From Chloroflexota bacterium (GTDB lineage Bacteria; Chloroflexota; Limnocylindria; Limnocylindrales; CSP1-4), in NCBI GenBank assembly GCA_021802825.1, contig JAJZRG010000007.1:43214-107213 (forward strand): a DNA stretch of 64,000 nt. Reading direction: 5' to 3'. The notes beneath the pieces are model-generated. The model ran no database searches. It had not been told where the DNA came from and worked only from the letters and a program-made list of their open reading frames with translations. The position numbers and the translations under genes are program-made. Positions 44,921 through 53,402 of the stretch are shown here, in pieces (within the stretch, counting starts at the first letter, position 1; every line of letters starts with the position of its first letter).

Positions 44921-47071
44921 CTAGGCGCGTCCCGCGGCCACCTCGCCCACGCGGCTCCGCCCGGCCAACAGGATCAGGTCCTCGTGGAGCTCGAACCAGA
45001 CGCCGTGGTACGAGTCCACCCTCGGCGACGCGACGTACTTCCCGTTCCCCGCCGCGACGGCGGAAGCCGCCGCTGCCAGGCGCCGCCCGTACTGGTGCAG
45101 TCTGGGCAGCCCGGCTGCGGCGCCGTCCAGCCACGCCATGACCGCTTCGTGCAGCAGCGCGAGCGACCCGAGCACGGACGCGTCATACGCGGCATCGGTG
45201 TGCGGGTTCGGCGCCCCGTCCTTCAGCTGCCAGGCCGTCGCGAACTCCTTGACACGCCGGTCGAGCGCGATGAACGCATCGAGCGCCGCAGTCGAGGCGG
45301 CCGTGCCCCAAGCGTCCCCGTCCGCGGCGAGCAACTTCGCGGCCGCGGCCTTGCCGAAGGCGGTGAGCTTGAACGCCCCTGCCGACGGCTCAACGTGACC
45401 GCTGCCGACGAGCTCGTCGAGGATCGCCGACGCCTCGTCCTCGCTGCAGCCGAGCGAGACGGCGACACTGGCGGTGTCGCGAAAGTCGCGCACGACAAGC
45501 ATCCGCAGTGCGTCGTCGGCGGTCGCGGGACTCTGGCCCGAACCGGTCGCGGCGGCCGTCACGGTGGCGGGCGACGCCTCGCCTGACGCGGACGCGTCCG
45601 CCTCGCCGATCGCGATCCCCAACTCGCGCGCCCAGCCCAGCAGCACCTTGGCCTCCGGCACCACCTCTTCGACGCCCCAGGCACGGCCCTGGAAAACCTC
45701 GCCGGTGGACCCGTCGATCGAGAGCAGCGCGCCGGCTGGGAACGTATGCCCGGCGATCACCACCACCCCGCGAGCCGGATCCGGGACCACCTCCGACGCC
45801 CCGACGACCGCGGGCGTGTTCCAGTCTCGGGCGACGACGGCCGCATGCGACGCGAAGCCGCCCGTGGCGGTCAGGATCCCGCAGGCGCGCGCCATGCCGT
45901 GCACGTCGTCGGGCGAGGTCTCGGCGCGGACAAGCACGGCGTCGCGACCGGCCTCCGCCACCGCAACCGCGGCCTCCGCGGTCAGCGCCACCTCACCGCA
46001 CACGAGACCCGGCGAGACGCCGAGTCCCCGGGTCAGGGCGGCGGCGGCCTGCCCGCCCTGCGCGACGCGTTTCGGTGGGTTCGCAAGGATCGCGGCGACC
46101 CGGCTGACGGCGGCCTCCCGGGTCAGTGGGAATGCCGGATCCTCGGCCATCTCGACGGCCATCCGAAGCGCCGCCGGCTCCGTCCGCTTCGCCGTCCGGT
46201 CCTGGAGCATCCACAGCCGGCGGCGCTCGATCGTGAACTCGATGTCCCGTGCGTCGCCGTAGTGGTGCTCGAGGCGCTGCGCGTACTCGTGCAGCTCGGC
46301 CGCGATGTCCGGCATCCGCTCGTCGAGGCACGAGACCGGCAGCGTGTCGTGCGTGCCGGCCACGACGTCCTCGCCCTGGCCTCTGAAGACCACGTCGCCG
46401 TACAGGTTCGCCTCTCCGGTCGCGGGGTTGCGCGTGAACAGCACCCCGGTGCCCGACTCGTCGCCGAGGTTGCCGAAGACCATCGCCTGCACGACCACGC
46501 CAGTGCCGAGCGTCTCGCTGATCCCCTCGTGGGCGCGATACGTCTTCGCCTTCTCGCCGTTCCACGAGCGGAACACGGCCTCGATCGCGCCGCGCAGCTG
46601 GTCCCACGGGTCGGTCGGCACAGTCCTGGCGCCGACGACCGACCGGTACAGGGCCCGGAACCGGTCGTGGCAGTTGCGCGCGAACCCAGGGTCCGCCGAT
46701 GCGGCCGCGAGCCCCTGCTCCGTCTCGTGGTTGAGCCCCAGGTTGAGGATCGTCTCCATCATCCCGGGCATCGACACGGGCGCCCCGGACCGCACCGACA
46801 GCAGCAGCGGGTCGGCAGGGTCGCCGAAGCGTCGCCCGACGACCGCCTCGAGCCGTGCCATCTGCTCGCGGATCTCGGCATCGAGGCCGTCGGGCCAGCC
46901 GTCGGCGAGGAAGCGGTTGCAGGCCTCGGTCGTGATGACGAAGGCCGGCGGCACCGGGAGGCCGAGCGTCCGCGCCATGGCGTTGAGCCCGGCGGCCTTG
47001 CCCCCGACGAGGAGCTTCAGCTGGTCGAACGGGAGGTCGTGCGGGTGGTCGTACGGGTACACGAAGGGCAC
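44921..47071 (-). CDS. pyruvate phosphate dikinase-like protein lacking the PEP/pyruvate TIM barrel
   Basis: The product is 716 aa. Residues 1-330 are the PPDK-type ATP-grasp domain (GGKAAGLNAMARTLGLPVPP, LFTRNPATGEANLYGDVV, GQGEDVVAG). Residues about 350-480 are the phosphohistidine domain with H409 in TATGGFASHAAVVARDW; the Thr two residues before this His that is regulated in classical PPDK is Ala. After SIDGSTGEVFQG the TIM barrel is missing. Instead come a linker, a winged-helix-like segment (about 525-595) and a helical domain with no recognised family. The protein can therefore probably load phosphate from ATP onto His, but must pass it to something other than pyruvate in the usual way. 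It is the last gene of the operon. Confidence 0.85.
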   Translation of the reverse strand: MPFVYPYDHPHDLPFDQLKLLVGGKAAGLNAMARTLGLPVPPAFVITTEACNRFLADGWPDGLDAEIREQMARLEAVVGRRFGDPADPLLLSVRSGAPVSMPGMMETILNLGLNHETEQGLAAASADPGFARNCHDRFRALYRSVVGARTVPTDPWDQLRGAIEAVFRSWNGEKAKTYRAHEGISETLGTGVVVQAMVFGNLGDESGTGVLFTRNPATGEANLYGDVVFRGQGEDVVAGTHDTLPVSCLDERMPDIAAELHEYAQRLEHHYGDARDIEFTIERRRLWMLQDRTAKRTEPAALRMAVEMAEDPAFPLTREAAVSRVAAILANPPKRVAQGGQAAAALTRGLGVSPGLVCGEVALTAEAAVAVAEAGRDAVLVRAETSPDDVHGMARACGILTATGGFASHAAVVARDWNTPAVVGASEVVPDPARGVVVIAGHTFPAGALLSIDGSTGEVFQGRAWGVEEVVPEAKVLLGWARELGIAIGEADASASGEASPATVTAAATGSGQSPATADDALRMLVVRDFRDTASVAVSLGCSEDEASAILDELVGSGHVEPSAGAFKLTAFGKAAAAKLLAADGDAWGTAASTAALDAFIALDRRVKEFATAWQLKDGAPNPHTDAAYDASVLGSLALLHEAVMAWLDGAAAGLPRLHQYGRRLAAAASAVAAGNGKYVASPRVDSYHGVWFELHEDLILLAGRSRVGEVAAGRA

Positions 47072-47129
47072 GGGCCGGTCCTCTGGTGGCTCGGGGCCGG
47101 CGGGACGCCGGCGCCGGGATGGAACGAAC

Positions 47130-48020
47130 TCAGACCACGGCGACAGGATCCACCATCGACCCGGTGGCGCCGCGGATCTTGACGGGCAGGGCGACGAACA
47201 GGAACTCGTGCACTTTCTGGCGCGCGAGCTCCTCGAGGTCGAGGCTCTCCATGATGTACACGCCCCGCTCGATCAGGAGCGCCGTGTGAACGGGCTGCGG
47301 ATTGCCGGTCGGGCCCGGGTCGGGCGCGGGCTGCACCTCGAACGTCTCGGTGTCGGAGCCGGCGGCGATGACCCCGCGGTCGAGTAGCCAGCGCGCCGCG
47401 GAGATGTCGGGTCCGGGAGTCTGGTGGGCCGCCATCCGCTCGGCGTCCGGCCAGAGGCCCATGTAGCCGGTCCGGATCAGGACGACGTCCCAAGGACGGA
47501 CCTCGACGTGCTGCGCGGCGCAGATGGCCGCGATCTCGCGGGAGTCGACGGGCGATCCCTTCGGTAGGCAGTCCATGCCCCGGTACGCGGGCACGTCGAC
47601 GAGCACGCCGCGGGCGAAGAACGCCGGCATCTTGGAGGCGTCGCCGTGCACCGGGCCGAAGTCGGTCAGGTGCTCGTCGGCACGGCCGCCGCCGTACCAG
47701 TGCATGTCGTCGTCCACGGTCATGTGGGCGAGCGCGTCCATGTGCGCGCCCGAGTGGCTCGTCGCCATCACGTACTCAGCCATGTAGCCGAGGCGCGCGT
47801 CGTTGACCGGTCCCCAGGGCTGCGCGCCGGTGACGCGGATCCCGCGGGGCGTGCGGTAGTTGAGCACCTGGAACGGCGGGTGGCCCGGGAACAGGGGCAT
47901 GCCCGGGAACCGCGGCGCTGCGAGCGAGATCATCCGTCCCTCGCGGACGAGCCTGGCTGCCGCCACGACCTGCTCGGGCGGCATCTCGCCAACCGGCCCG
48001 ACCTCGGCGTGCCCGCTCAT
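47130..48020 (-). CDS. cyclase-family metal-dependent hydrolase (kynurenine-formamidase-like)
   Basis: The product is 296 aa from the ATG at 48020, which overlaps the stop of the molybdenum subunit (ATGA). The metal motif HxGxHxDxxxH is intact (H89, H93, D95, H99). A second conserved region reads PWDVVLIRTGYMG. Family members hydrolyse amides, lactams or cyclic compounds such as N-formylkynurenine and isatin. In an operon with a molybdenum hydroxylase, ring opening of a hydroxylated heterocycle is a natural guess, but not shown. Confidence 0.85.
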   Translation of the reverse strand: MSGHAEVGPVGEMPPEQVVAAARLVREGRMISLAAPRFPGMPLFPGHPPFQVLNYRTPRGIRVTGAQPWGPVNDARLGYMAEYVMATSHSGAHMDALAHMTVDDDMHWYGGGRADEHLTDFGPVHGDASKMPAFFARGVLVDVPAYRGMDCLPKGSPVDSREIAAICAAQHVEVRPWDVVLIRTGYMGLWPDAERMAAHQTPGPDISAARWLLDRGVIAAGSDTETFEVQPAPDPGPTGNPQPVHTALLIERGVYIMESLDLEELARQKVHEFLFVALPVKIRGATGSMVDPVAVV

Positions 48021-50302
48021 CGTCGCCCCTCCGCGTCGCCGGGCGCCGCCCCGACCTGCAGCGCCCGCCAGACGCGCTCGGGCGTGAGCGGCAGGTCGCG
48101 GATCGCCACGCCGGTCGCATCTCGGACCGCCGCCGCGACCGCGGGCGCCACGCACAGGAGGGCGCCCTCGCTCATGCCCTTTGACCCGTACGGCCCCGGT
48201 CCGTCGGCGTTCTCCACGGCTTCGCTGCGGAGCTCGCGGGGCAGGTCCATCGAGGTTGGGATCCGGTAGTCGATGGCGCCGAGGTTCCGGATGCGTCCCT
48301 CGTCGTCGAGGATGTAGTGCTCCATGAGCGTGTGGCCGAGGCCCATGATCGCCGCGCCCTCGTCCTGCATCCGGACCTGGAGCGGGTTCAGGGCCTTGCC
48401 GACGTCGCTGACCGTGACGTGCCGGTCGATCGTCACGTCGCCGGTGTCGGCGTCAACCTCGGCCTCGATCGCCGTGCAGTTGAACTCGAAGAACGCCGGG
48501 GCGCCCGACAGCGGGTGCCCGGCCTCGGCCTCCTTGCGCATCTCGCCGAGGCCCGTGATCTCGCCCCCCAGCCTGCCGAGGCCAGCCGCGAGCACCTCGC
48601 GGATCGGGAACTCGCGGCCGTCCGCCAGCCGCACGACGCCCTCGGCGACCGTCACGTCAGTGTCCGCCGCGCCGAGCTGTGTGGCGGCGATCGACCGCAG
48701 CTTCGCCTGGATGTCGCGGCAGGCGGCGAGGATCGCGTTCCCCATCAGCACCGTCGACCGCGAGGCTGAGGTCTGCTGGTCGTACGGGACGATCGCGGTG
48801 TCGCCCATGACCACCGTGATCCAGTCGAGCGGCGCCCCGAGCTCGTGCGAGGCGATCTGCGCGAAGACCGTGCGGGCGCCTTGGCCCATGTCCGAGGTGC
48901 CCGCGTAGACAACGACCGAGCCGTCGGCGAGGAGCCGCACGATCGAGTAACTGAGGCCGGTCGTCGGGCCAGACTTGATGCCGAGCGCGATGCCCCGGCC
49001 GCGGCCGGGCGGACACGGCGTGTCCCAGCCGATGAGCTCGGCGGCCTTGCGGACCGCCTGGTCCCACTCGCCGTCACACGGCGTGTCGAACGGGATGAAC
49101 CGGTCTCCCTTGCGGGCGAGGTTGCGCAGGCGCACGTCGACGGGGTCGATCCCGAGTACCCGGGCACCCTCGTCGATCGTGGACTCGACGGCCCAGTTGA
49201 TCTGCGGGTTGCCGAAGCCGCGGAACGCCGTGGACGGCACTGTGTGCGAGAGGATCGCCCGGGCGACGATGCGCACGGCCGGGACGTTGTAGGGCCCGGC
49301 CGCAGGGTACGAGCCCTTGCCCACGACGCGATCCGCGATGTCGGTGTACGCACCGATCAGGTAGTCGGCTTCGATGTCGTGGAAGGCAATCCGGCCGTCG
49401 GCCGTGAAGCCTGTCCTGACGCGCGCTTCACAGGCTGCGCGCCGGACCGCCTGGAACGTCTCCTCGAGCGTGAGCACGAGCCGCACGGGCCGGCCCAGCC
49501 GCAGGGCCGCGAAGACGACGGCGGGCTCGTACTTCGCGTGCTGCTTGCCCCCGAAGCCGCCGCCCGGGTCCGGCGCGTACACCCGCACCTTCGAGAGCGG
49601 GAGCCGCGTGAGCCCAGCGATCGTCTTCTGGAGCCAGTTCGGGTGTTGGATCGTCGACCACACCGACACGCCGTCGCCGTCGGGCGCGGCCATGAACGCA
49701 TGCGGCTCGATGGCGAAGTGCGTGACCATCGGGAAGGTGTAGCGGCGCTCGACGATCGTCAGGCCCGGCTCGGCGGCCGCGGCTTCGACGTCGCCCCAGG
49801 CCACGACGTGCTCGTTGAGGACATTCGTGTTGCGCCGCGGGTCCTTCGCCCGAAGCGAGCGGTCCTGGACCAGCGGGGCGCCGGTCGCGAGCGCCGCGGC
49901 GACCGTGCACACCGCGGGCAGTGCCTTGTAGTCCACGTGCACCGCCGCGACGCCGGCCTCGGCCTGCTCTCTGGTGTCCGCCACGACGAGCGCCACCGGA
50001 TCGCCGTGATACTTCGTCTCGCCCGTGGCCAGCACCGGCCGGTCCAGGTTCTGGGGGCCGAACCGCGGCACGGGCTGCGGGAGGTCGTCCGCGGTGAGCA
50101 CGAGGCGCACGCCGGGCAGGGCGAGCGCGGCGGAGCCGTCGATGCGGGCGACGCGAGCGCGGGCGACCGGTACCGTCACGAGTTTCGCGTGGAGCGCGTC
50201 CGTGACGCTCATGTCCGCGAGGTAGCGCTGGGCGCCCGTCACCCGGTCGATCCCGCCGACGCGGTTGGGCGAGGTGCCGATCGTGCCGTCGAGCGCCGTC
50301 AT
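48017..50302 (-). CDS. molybdenum hydroxylase large (Moco) subunit, xanthine/aldehyde dehydrogenase family
   Basis: The product is 761 aa from the ATG at 50302, overlapping the Fe-S subunit stop (ATGA). It is the molybdopterin-cytosine-dinucleotide-binding catalytic subunit. Signatures: RFGPQNLDRPVLA, DPGGGFGGKQHAKYE, STAFRGFGNPQ, SDMGQGARTVFAQI, and the catalytic Glu E712 in GSKGMSEGALL. The AYxCSFR active-site cysteine loop of CO dehydrogenase is absent, so this is a hydroxylase of an N-heterocycle or aldehyde. Subunit order FAD, Fe-S, Mo matches cox/qor-type operons. No Moco maturation gene (coxD/F-like) is nearby. Confidence 0.92.
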   Translation of the reverse strand: MTALDGTIGTSPNRVGGIDRVTGAQRYLADMSVTDALHAKLVTVPVARARVARIDGSAALALPGVRLVLTADDLPQPVPRFGPQNLDRPVLATGETKYHGDPVALVVADTREQAEAGVAAVHVDYKALPAVCTVAAALATGAPLVQDRSLRAKDPRRNTNVLNEHVVAWGDVEAAAAEPGLTIVERRYTFPMVTHFAIEPHAFMAAPDGDGVSVWSTIQHPNWLQKTIAGLTRLPLSKVRVYAPDPGGGFGGKQHAKYEPAVVFAALRLGRPVRLVLTLEETFQAVRRAACEARVRTGFTADGRIAFHDIEADYLIGAYTDIADRVVGKGSYPAAGPYNVPAVRIVARAILSHTVPSTAFRGFGNPQINWAVESTIDEGARVLGIDPVDVRLRNLARKGDRFIPFDTPCDGEWDQAVRKAAELIGWDTPCPPGRGRGIALGIKSGPTTGLSYSIVRLLADGSVVVYAGTSDMGQGARTVFAQIASHELGAPLDWITVVMGDTAIVPYDQQTSASRSTVLMGNAILAACRDIQAKLRSIAATQLGAADTDVTVAEGVVRLADGREFPIREVLAAGLGRLGGEITGLGEMRKEAEAGHPLSGAPAFFEFNCTAIEAEVDADTGDVTIDRHVTVSDVGKALNPLQVRMQDEGAAIMGLGHTLMEHYILDDEGRIRNLGAIDYRIPTSMDLPRELRSEAVENADGPGPYGSKGMSEGALLCVAPAVAAAVRDATGVAIRDLPLTPERVWRALQVGAAPGDAEGRR

Positions 50303-50862
50303 TGGTCGAGTCCCTCCGCCGAGGTCTTCGCTCCGGCCCAGGCGTCGCCGGCCTCCGCCCGGACGCTCGCTCCGGTGACCGCCGGCGCGGCGCCGGATGC
50401 CGCCTGGTCGATCGCCGCGAAGATCTGCTCGTAGCAGGCGCAGCGGCACAGGTTCCCGGCCATCCCCTCCTCGATCTCCGCGCGGGTCGGGTGCGGATGG
50501 CCTGCGAGCAGCGCGTGGGCCGACATCAACTGGCCCGGGGTGCAGAAGCCGCACTGGACGCCGCCCTGGTCGAGGAACGCGGCCTGGATCGGCGCGAGGC
50601 GGCCGTCGGGCGAGGCGAGGCCCTCGACCGTGAGCACGTCCGCCCCGTCCGCCTCGACCGCGAGCACGAGGCACGAGTCGACGCTCCGCCCGTTCACGAG
50701 GATCGTGCAGGCGCCGCACTCGCCCACGAGGCAGCACTCCTTGCTGCCGGTGAGCTGGAGGTCGTCGCGCAGGACCTCGAGCAGGGTGTGGTGCGGCGCG
50801 ACGTCGATGCCGCGGAGCGTGCCGTTGACGGTGAGTTCGATGGGCAGGGTAGTCTGGGGCAT
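50299..50862 (-). CDS. molybdenum hydroxylase [2Fe-2S] subunit
   Basis: The product is 187 aa from the ATG at 50862. Cluster I cysteines are C44-x4-C49-x2-C52-x11-C64; cluster II cysteines are C104-x2-C107-x31-C139-x1-C141. It passes electrons from the Moco site to FAD. An extra cysteine (C43) precedes the first ligand (KECCLVGECG, where KEGC is usual). The C-terminal ~30 residues are a non-conserved Ala-rich tail. The gene lies 5 bp after the FAD subunit. Confidence 0.93.
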   Translation of the reverse strand: MPQTTLPIELTVNGTLRGIDVAPHHTLLEVLRDDLQLTGSKECCLVGECGACTILVNGRSVDSCLVLAVEADGADVLTVEGLASPDGRLAPIQAAFLDQGGVQCGFCTPGQLMSAHALLAGHPHPTRAEIEEGMAGNLCRCACYEQIFAAIDQAASGAAPAVTGASVRAEAGDAWAGAKTSAEGLDQ

Positions 50863-50867
50863 CGGCG

Positions 50868-51737
50868 TCACTCCCCGGCCGCCAGGCGTGCCTGTGCCGT
50901 GGCGAGCGCCCGCCGGCCGAGCACCCGCAGCATCGCGAGCCTGTACTCGGCACCGGCGCGCATCGAGCGGACGGACGGGGTGGCGTCCGCGAAGATCGCC
51001 TCGAAGATGGGGGTGCGAGCCTCGTCGGTCGAGGCGGCAGCGGCGAGGACGCCGGTGGTGTCGAGCCGCAGGATCGGACGCGGCCCCACGCTGCCGTAGG
51101 CGATGCGGGTGAGGCCGGTCGCGTCGAGGCCGCACGCGAGCGTGACCGACGCGAGGTCGTGGCCACGTCGGCGCGTCCGCCGCTGGTGGGCACTCGCGAT
51201 GCGGCCGTGCCCGGAAGCCGGGATCTCGATGGCGACGACCAGCTCGCCCGGCGCCAGCGTCGTAAGGCCCGAGCGGACGAAGAAGTCGTCGAGCCCGATC
51301 CTCCGCTCCCCGGCCAGGCCGTGGGCGACCACTACCGCGCCGTGCACGAGCAGCGAAGGAGCGGTGTCGGCGGCCGGCGACGCATTGCACAGGTTCCCGG
51401 CGAGCGTGGCTCGATTCCTTATCTGCACGGAGCCGACGACGGCCGCCGCCTCCGCGAGCCCGGCGACGTCACGCCGGATCAGGGGATGCGCCGCGATCTC
51501 GGTCATCGTCGTGGTCGCGCCGATGACAAGCATCCCTCCGTCGCGCGCCCGGATGCCCGGCGCGAGCTCCGGGACACGCTTGACGTCCACCACGACCTCG
51601 GGCCGAACGGAGCCGTCCCGCAGTCGGATGATCAGGTCGGTGCCGCCCGCGAGGACCCGCGCCTCGGCGCCCCGCTCGGCGAGCAGGGCGACAGCATCGG
51701 CCAGGGTGTCGGGCCGAGCGTAGGTGAAGGGTCGCAT
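50868..51737 (-). CDS. molybdenum hydroxylase FAD-binding subunit
   Basis: The product is 289 aa. It is a CoxM/XdhB-type FAD subunit: LAGGTDLIIRLRDGSVRP, IGATTTMTEIAAHP, and QIRNRATLAGNLCNASPAADTAPSLL are the FAD-contact segments, with a C-terminal CO-deh_flav_C domain. It transfers electrons from the Fe-S subunit to NAD+ or another acceptor. It starts 18 bp after the HprK-like gene. Confidence 0.92.
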   Translation of the reverse strand: MRPFTYARPDTLADAVALLAERGAEARVLAGGTDLIIRLRDGSVRPEVVVDVKRVPELAPGIRARDGGMLVIGATTTMTEIAAHPLIRRDVAGLAEAAAVVGSVQIRNRATLAGNLCNASPAADTAPSLLVHGAVVVAHGLAGERRIGLDDFFVRSGLTTLAPGELVVAIEIPASGHGRIASAHQRRTRRRGHDLASVTLACGLDATGLTRIAYGSVGPRPILRLDTTGVLAAAASTDEARTPIFEAIFADATPSVRSMRAGAEYRLAMLRVLGRRALATAQARLAAGE

Positions 51738-51755
51738 GCTCCCGCCAGACGCCTC

Positions 51756-52646
51756 CTACAGGACCTTGTCGACCTCGTCCAGGAGCACCTGGGGGGTCGC
51801 CGCGCGGATGAAGTAGAACGGCCGCTCGCAGAAACTCGCGACGAACTCTGCGCGCCGCTGGCGCAGCTCGTCATTGTCGAGCATCGGGATGACGTGCCCT
51901 GGCGCGAGCAGCTCGTTGGTCAGGAAGTAGTTCTGCAGCGAGTGCAGGAACTGGAACTGCGCCTCGAACGGAATCAGCCGGTTCGTGGCCGGGTCGAAGT
52001 TGCCGTCGATCGCGGGCACGATCACGAGGTCGATGTTCGGCGGCTCGCCCTCGTACATCGGCCAGGTGGGCATGCGGCCCCAGAACTTCTCGACGCCCTT
52101 GTTCGGCGCAGCCTTGTCAGAGCGCTCCGTCCCCTCCGTGCGCTTCACCAGGAACGGCGCCGCGGAGCCCATGACGGCCCGGCCGTACTGGCTGATGACC
52201 GTCGTCTCGGACGCCACCTGGAGCGCACCCCGGATCCCGGCCTCGATGAGCCCCATGCTCTTGCCGTGGTTGGACTCGCCGCCGAGGAAGAGGAACGTCC
52301 TGCCGCGGTACTGGACCGCCGCGCTGTGCGACGGGTGGAGGCCGACGTCCTCCATGCGCAGGGCGAGGACCGCGACGATCACCTTCTGGAGTGGGCCCGC
52401 CGGCCAGCTGCCCGTGAACGTCACCCTCCGGCCGTCGTAGCGGACGGCCTTCTCGCCGTCCTGGTGCCACACGATGTCGGGCGCGTCGAGCGTGACCGTC
52501 GGGGAGATACGGACGTCCGCGAGGCGGTAGTTGAGGAAGGTGAGGTCGTCGAGCACGTGCTCGCGCGGCTCACCGCCGTACACGTCGACGCGGAGGCGGG
52601 CGGCACCCGCCGAGAACTCCTCGGTCAGCCGGAGCGTGTCGTTCAT
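51756..52646 (-). CDS. P-loop protein resembling HPr kinase/phosphorylase
   Basis: The product is 296 aa; its ATG overlaps the GntR stop (ATGA). Residues about 104-150 (LHPSHSAAVQYRGRTFLFLG, then the Walker A GGESNHGKS at 122-130) have the arrangement of HprK kinase domains: a small residue/His pair, a strand, then a P-loop. No HPr or PTS gene is in the window. The N-terminal ~100 residues and C-terminal ~150 match no family I know. It may phosphorylate or regulate a protein of this operon, or use ATP in substrate chemistry. Confidence 0.7.
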   Translation of the reverse strand: MNDTLRLTEEFSAGAARLRVDVYGGEPREHVLDDLTFLNYRLADVRISPTVTLDAPDIVWHQDGEKAVRYDGRRVTFTGSWPAGPLQKVIVAVLALRMEDVGLHPSHSAAVQYRGRTFLFLGGESNHGKSMGLIEAGIRGALQVASETTVISQYGRAVMGSAAPFLVKRTEGTERSDKAAPNKGVEKFWGRMPTWPMYEGEPPNIDLVIVPAIDGNFDPATNRLIPFEAQFQFLHSLQNYFLTNELLAPGHVIPMLDNDELRQRRAEFVASFCERPFYFIRAATPQVLLDEVDKVL

Positions 52647-53380
52647 CGGGTCCTTTCGGGGTTCGGTTGGTCGAGGGCTGGTCGCGCTGCCGAGCCCTCA
52701 GCGGAGGGCACGGGGACCGGGGGCTCGTCGGGCCAGCGCTCACCGAGCATGGCCTTGGCGGCTGCGAAGTGACCGCGCATGGTCTGCTCGACATCATCGG
52801 GGTCGCCGCGCTCGAGGGCATGGTAAATCGGTGTGTGCAGCTCGGCGATTTCGACGCGGGCGGTGCCCGACGCGGTGAGCGTGATGAATGTGCGGGAGTA
52901 GGGCTCGAGGAGTCGCCACACACGTGACAGGGTGGTGTTTCCGGCCCTGTCAACGAGGTATGCGTGAAAGGCCGCATCCGCGGCGGCATCGGCGACGATG
53001 TCGCCCGCCTCGGCCGCCTGGGACATCTCGTCCTGATAGCCGCGGAGCCGCTCGAAGTCTTCGGGCACGAGGCCGCCGAGGATGGTCCGCGTCGCCAGGA
53101 CCTCGAGCTCCGCGCGGACGTCGAACGCCTCGAGGAGTTCGTCGCGGGAGGGCCGCCGGACGCGGGCGCCGCGGAAGGCCGAGATCTCCACGAGGCCGAG
53201 CGCCTCGAGGTCGCGGAGCGCCTCGCGCACAGGCGTCTGGCTGGTGTGGAACTCGCGCGCCACCCGGGTCTCGACGATGCGGGACCCGGGCGGGTACCGA
53301 CCGTCCAAGATCCCCGAGAGGAGGCGGTCCTTGACGGTCTGAGACAGAACGGCGCGCGAGATCGGCGCCTCGGAGGCCAT
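52643..53380 (-). CDS. GntR-family regulator with FCD domain
   Basis: The product is 245 aa. An N-terminal winged helix (about 8-75, with TSQTPVREALRDLEALGLVE) is followed by an all-helical FCD ligand domain. H139, H182 and H204 fit the spacing of the FCD metal ligands (the last two are 22 apart), so a metal-bound carboxylate is a likely effector. It is encoded inside the operon, 22 bp after the phosphohistidine protein and overlapping the HprK-like gene. It is the obvious candidate to bind the three CGATAATCGAT palindromes (43681, 62339, 62428). Such proteins usually repress until the substrate binds. Confidence 0.88.
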   Translation of the reverse strand: MASEAPISRAVLSQTVKDRLLSGILDGRYPPGSRIVETRVAREFHTSQTPVREALRDLEALGLVEISAFRGARVRRPSRDELLEAFDVRAELEVLATRTILGGLVPEDFERLRGYQDEMSQAAEAGDIVADAAADAAFHAYLVDRAGNTTLSRVWRLLEPYSRTFITLTASGTARVEIAELHTPIYHALERGDPDDVEQTMRGHFAAAKAMLGERWPDEPPVPVPSAEGSAARPALDQPNPERTR

Positions 53381-53402
53381 CGCGTTGGGCTCCTGGCTGC
53401 GG

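Noticed and set aside
48017..51737. Carbon monoxide dehydrogenase (CoxMSL)
   Set aside because: Subunit order fits, but the large subunit has AFRGFGNPQ and lacks the AYxCSFR active-site cysteine loop, and no cox maturation genes are adjacent.
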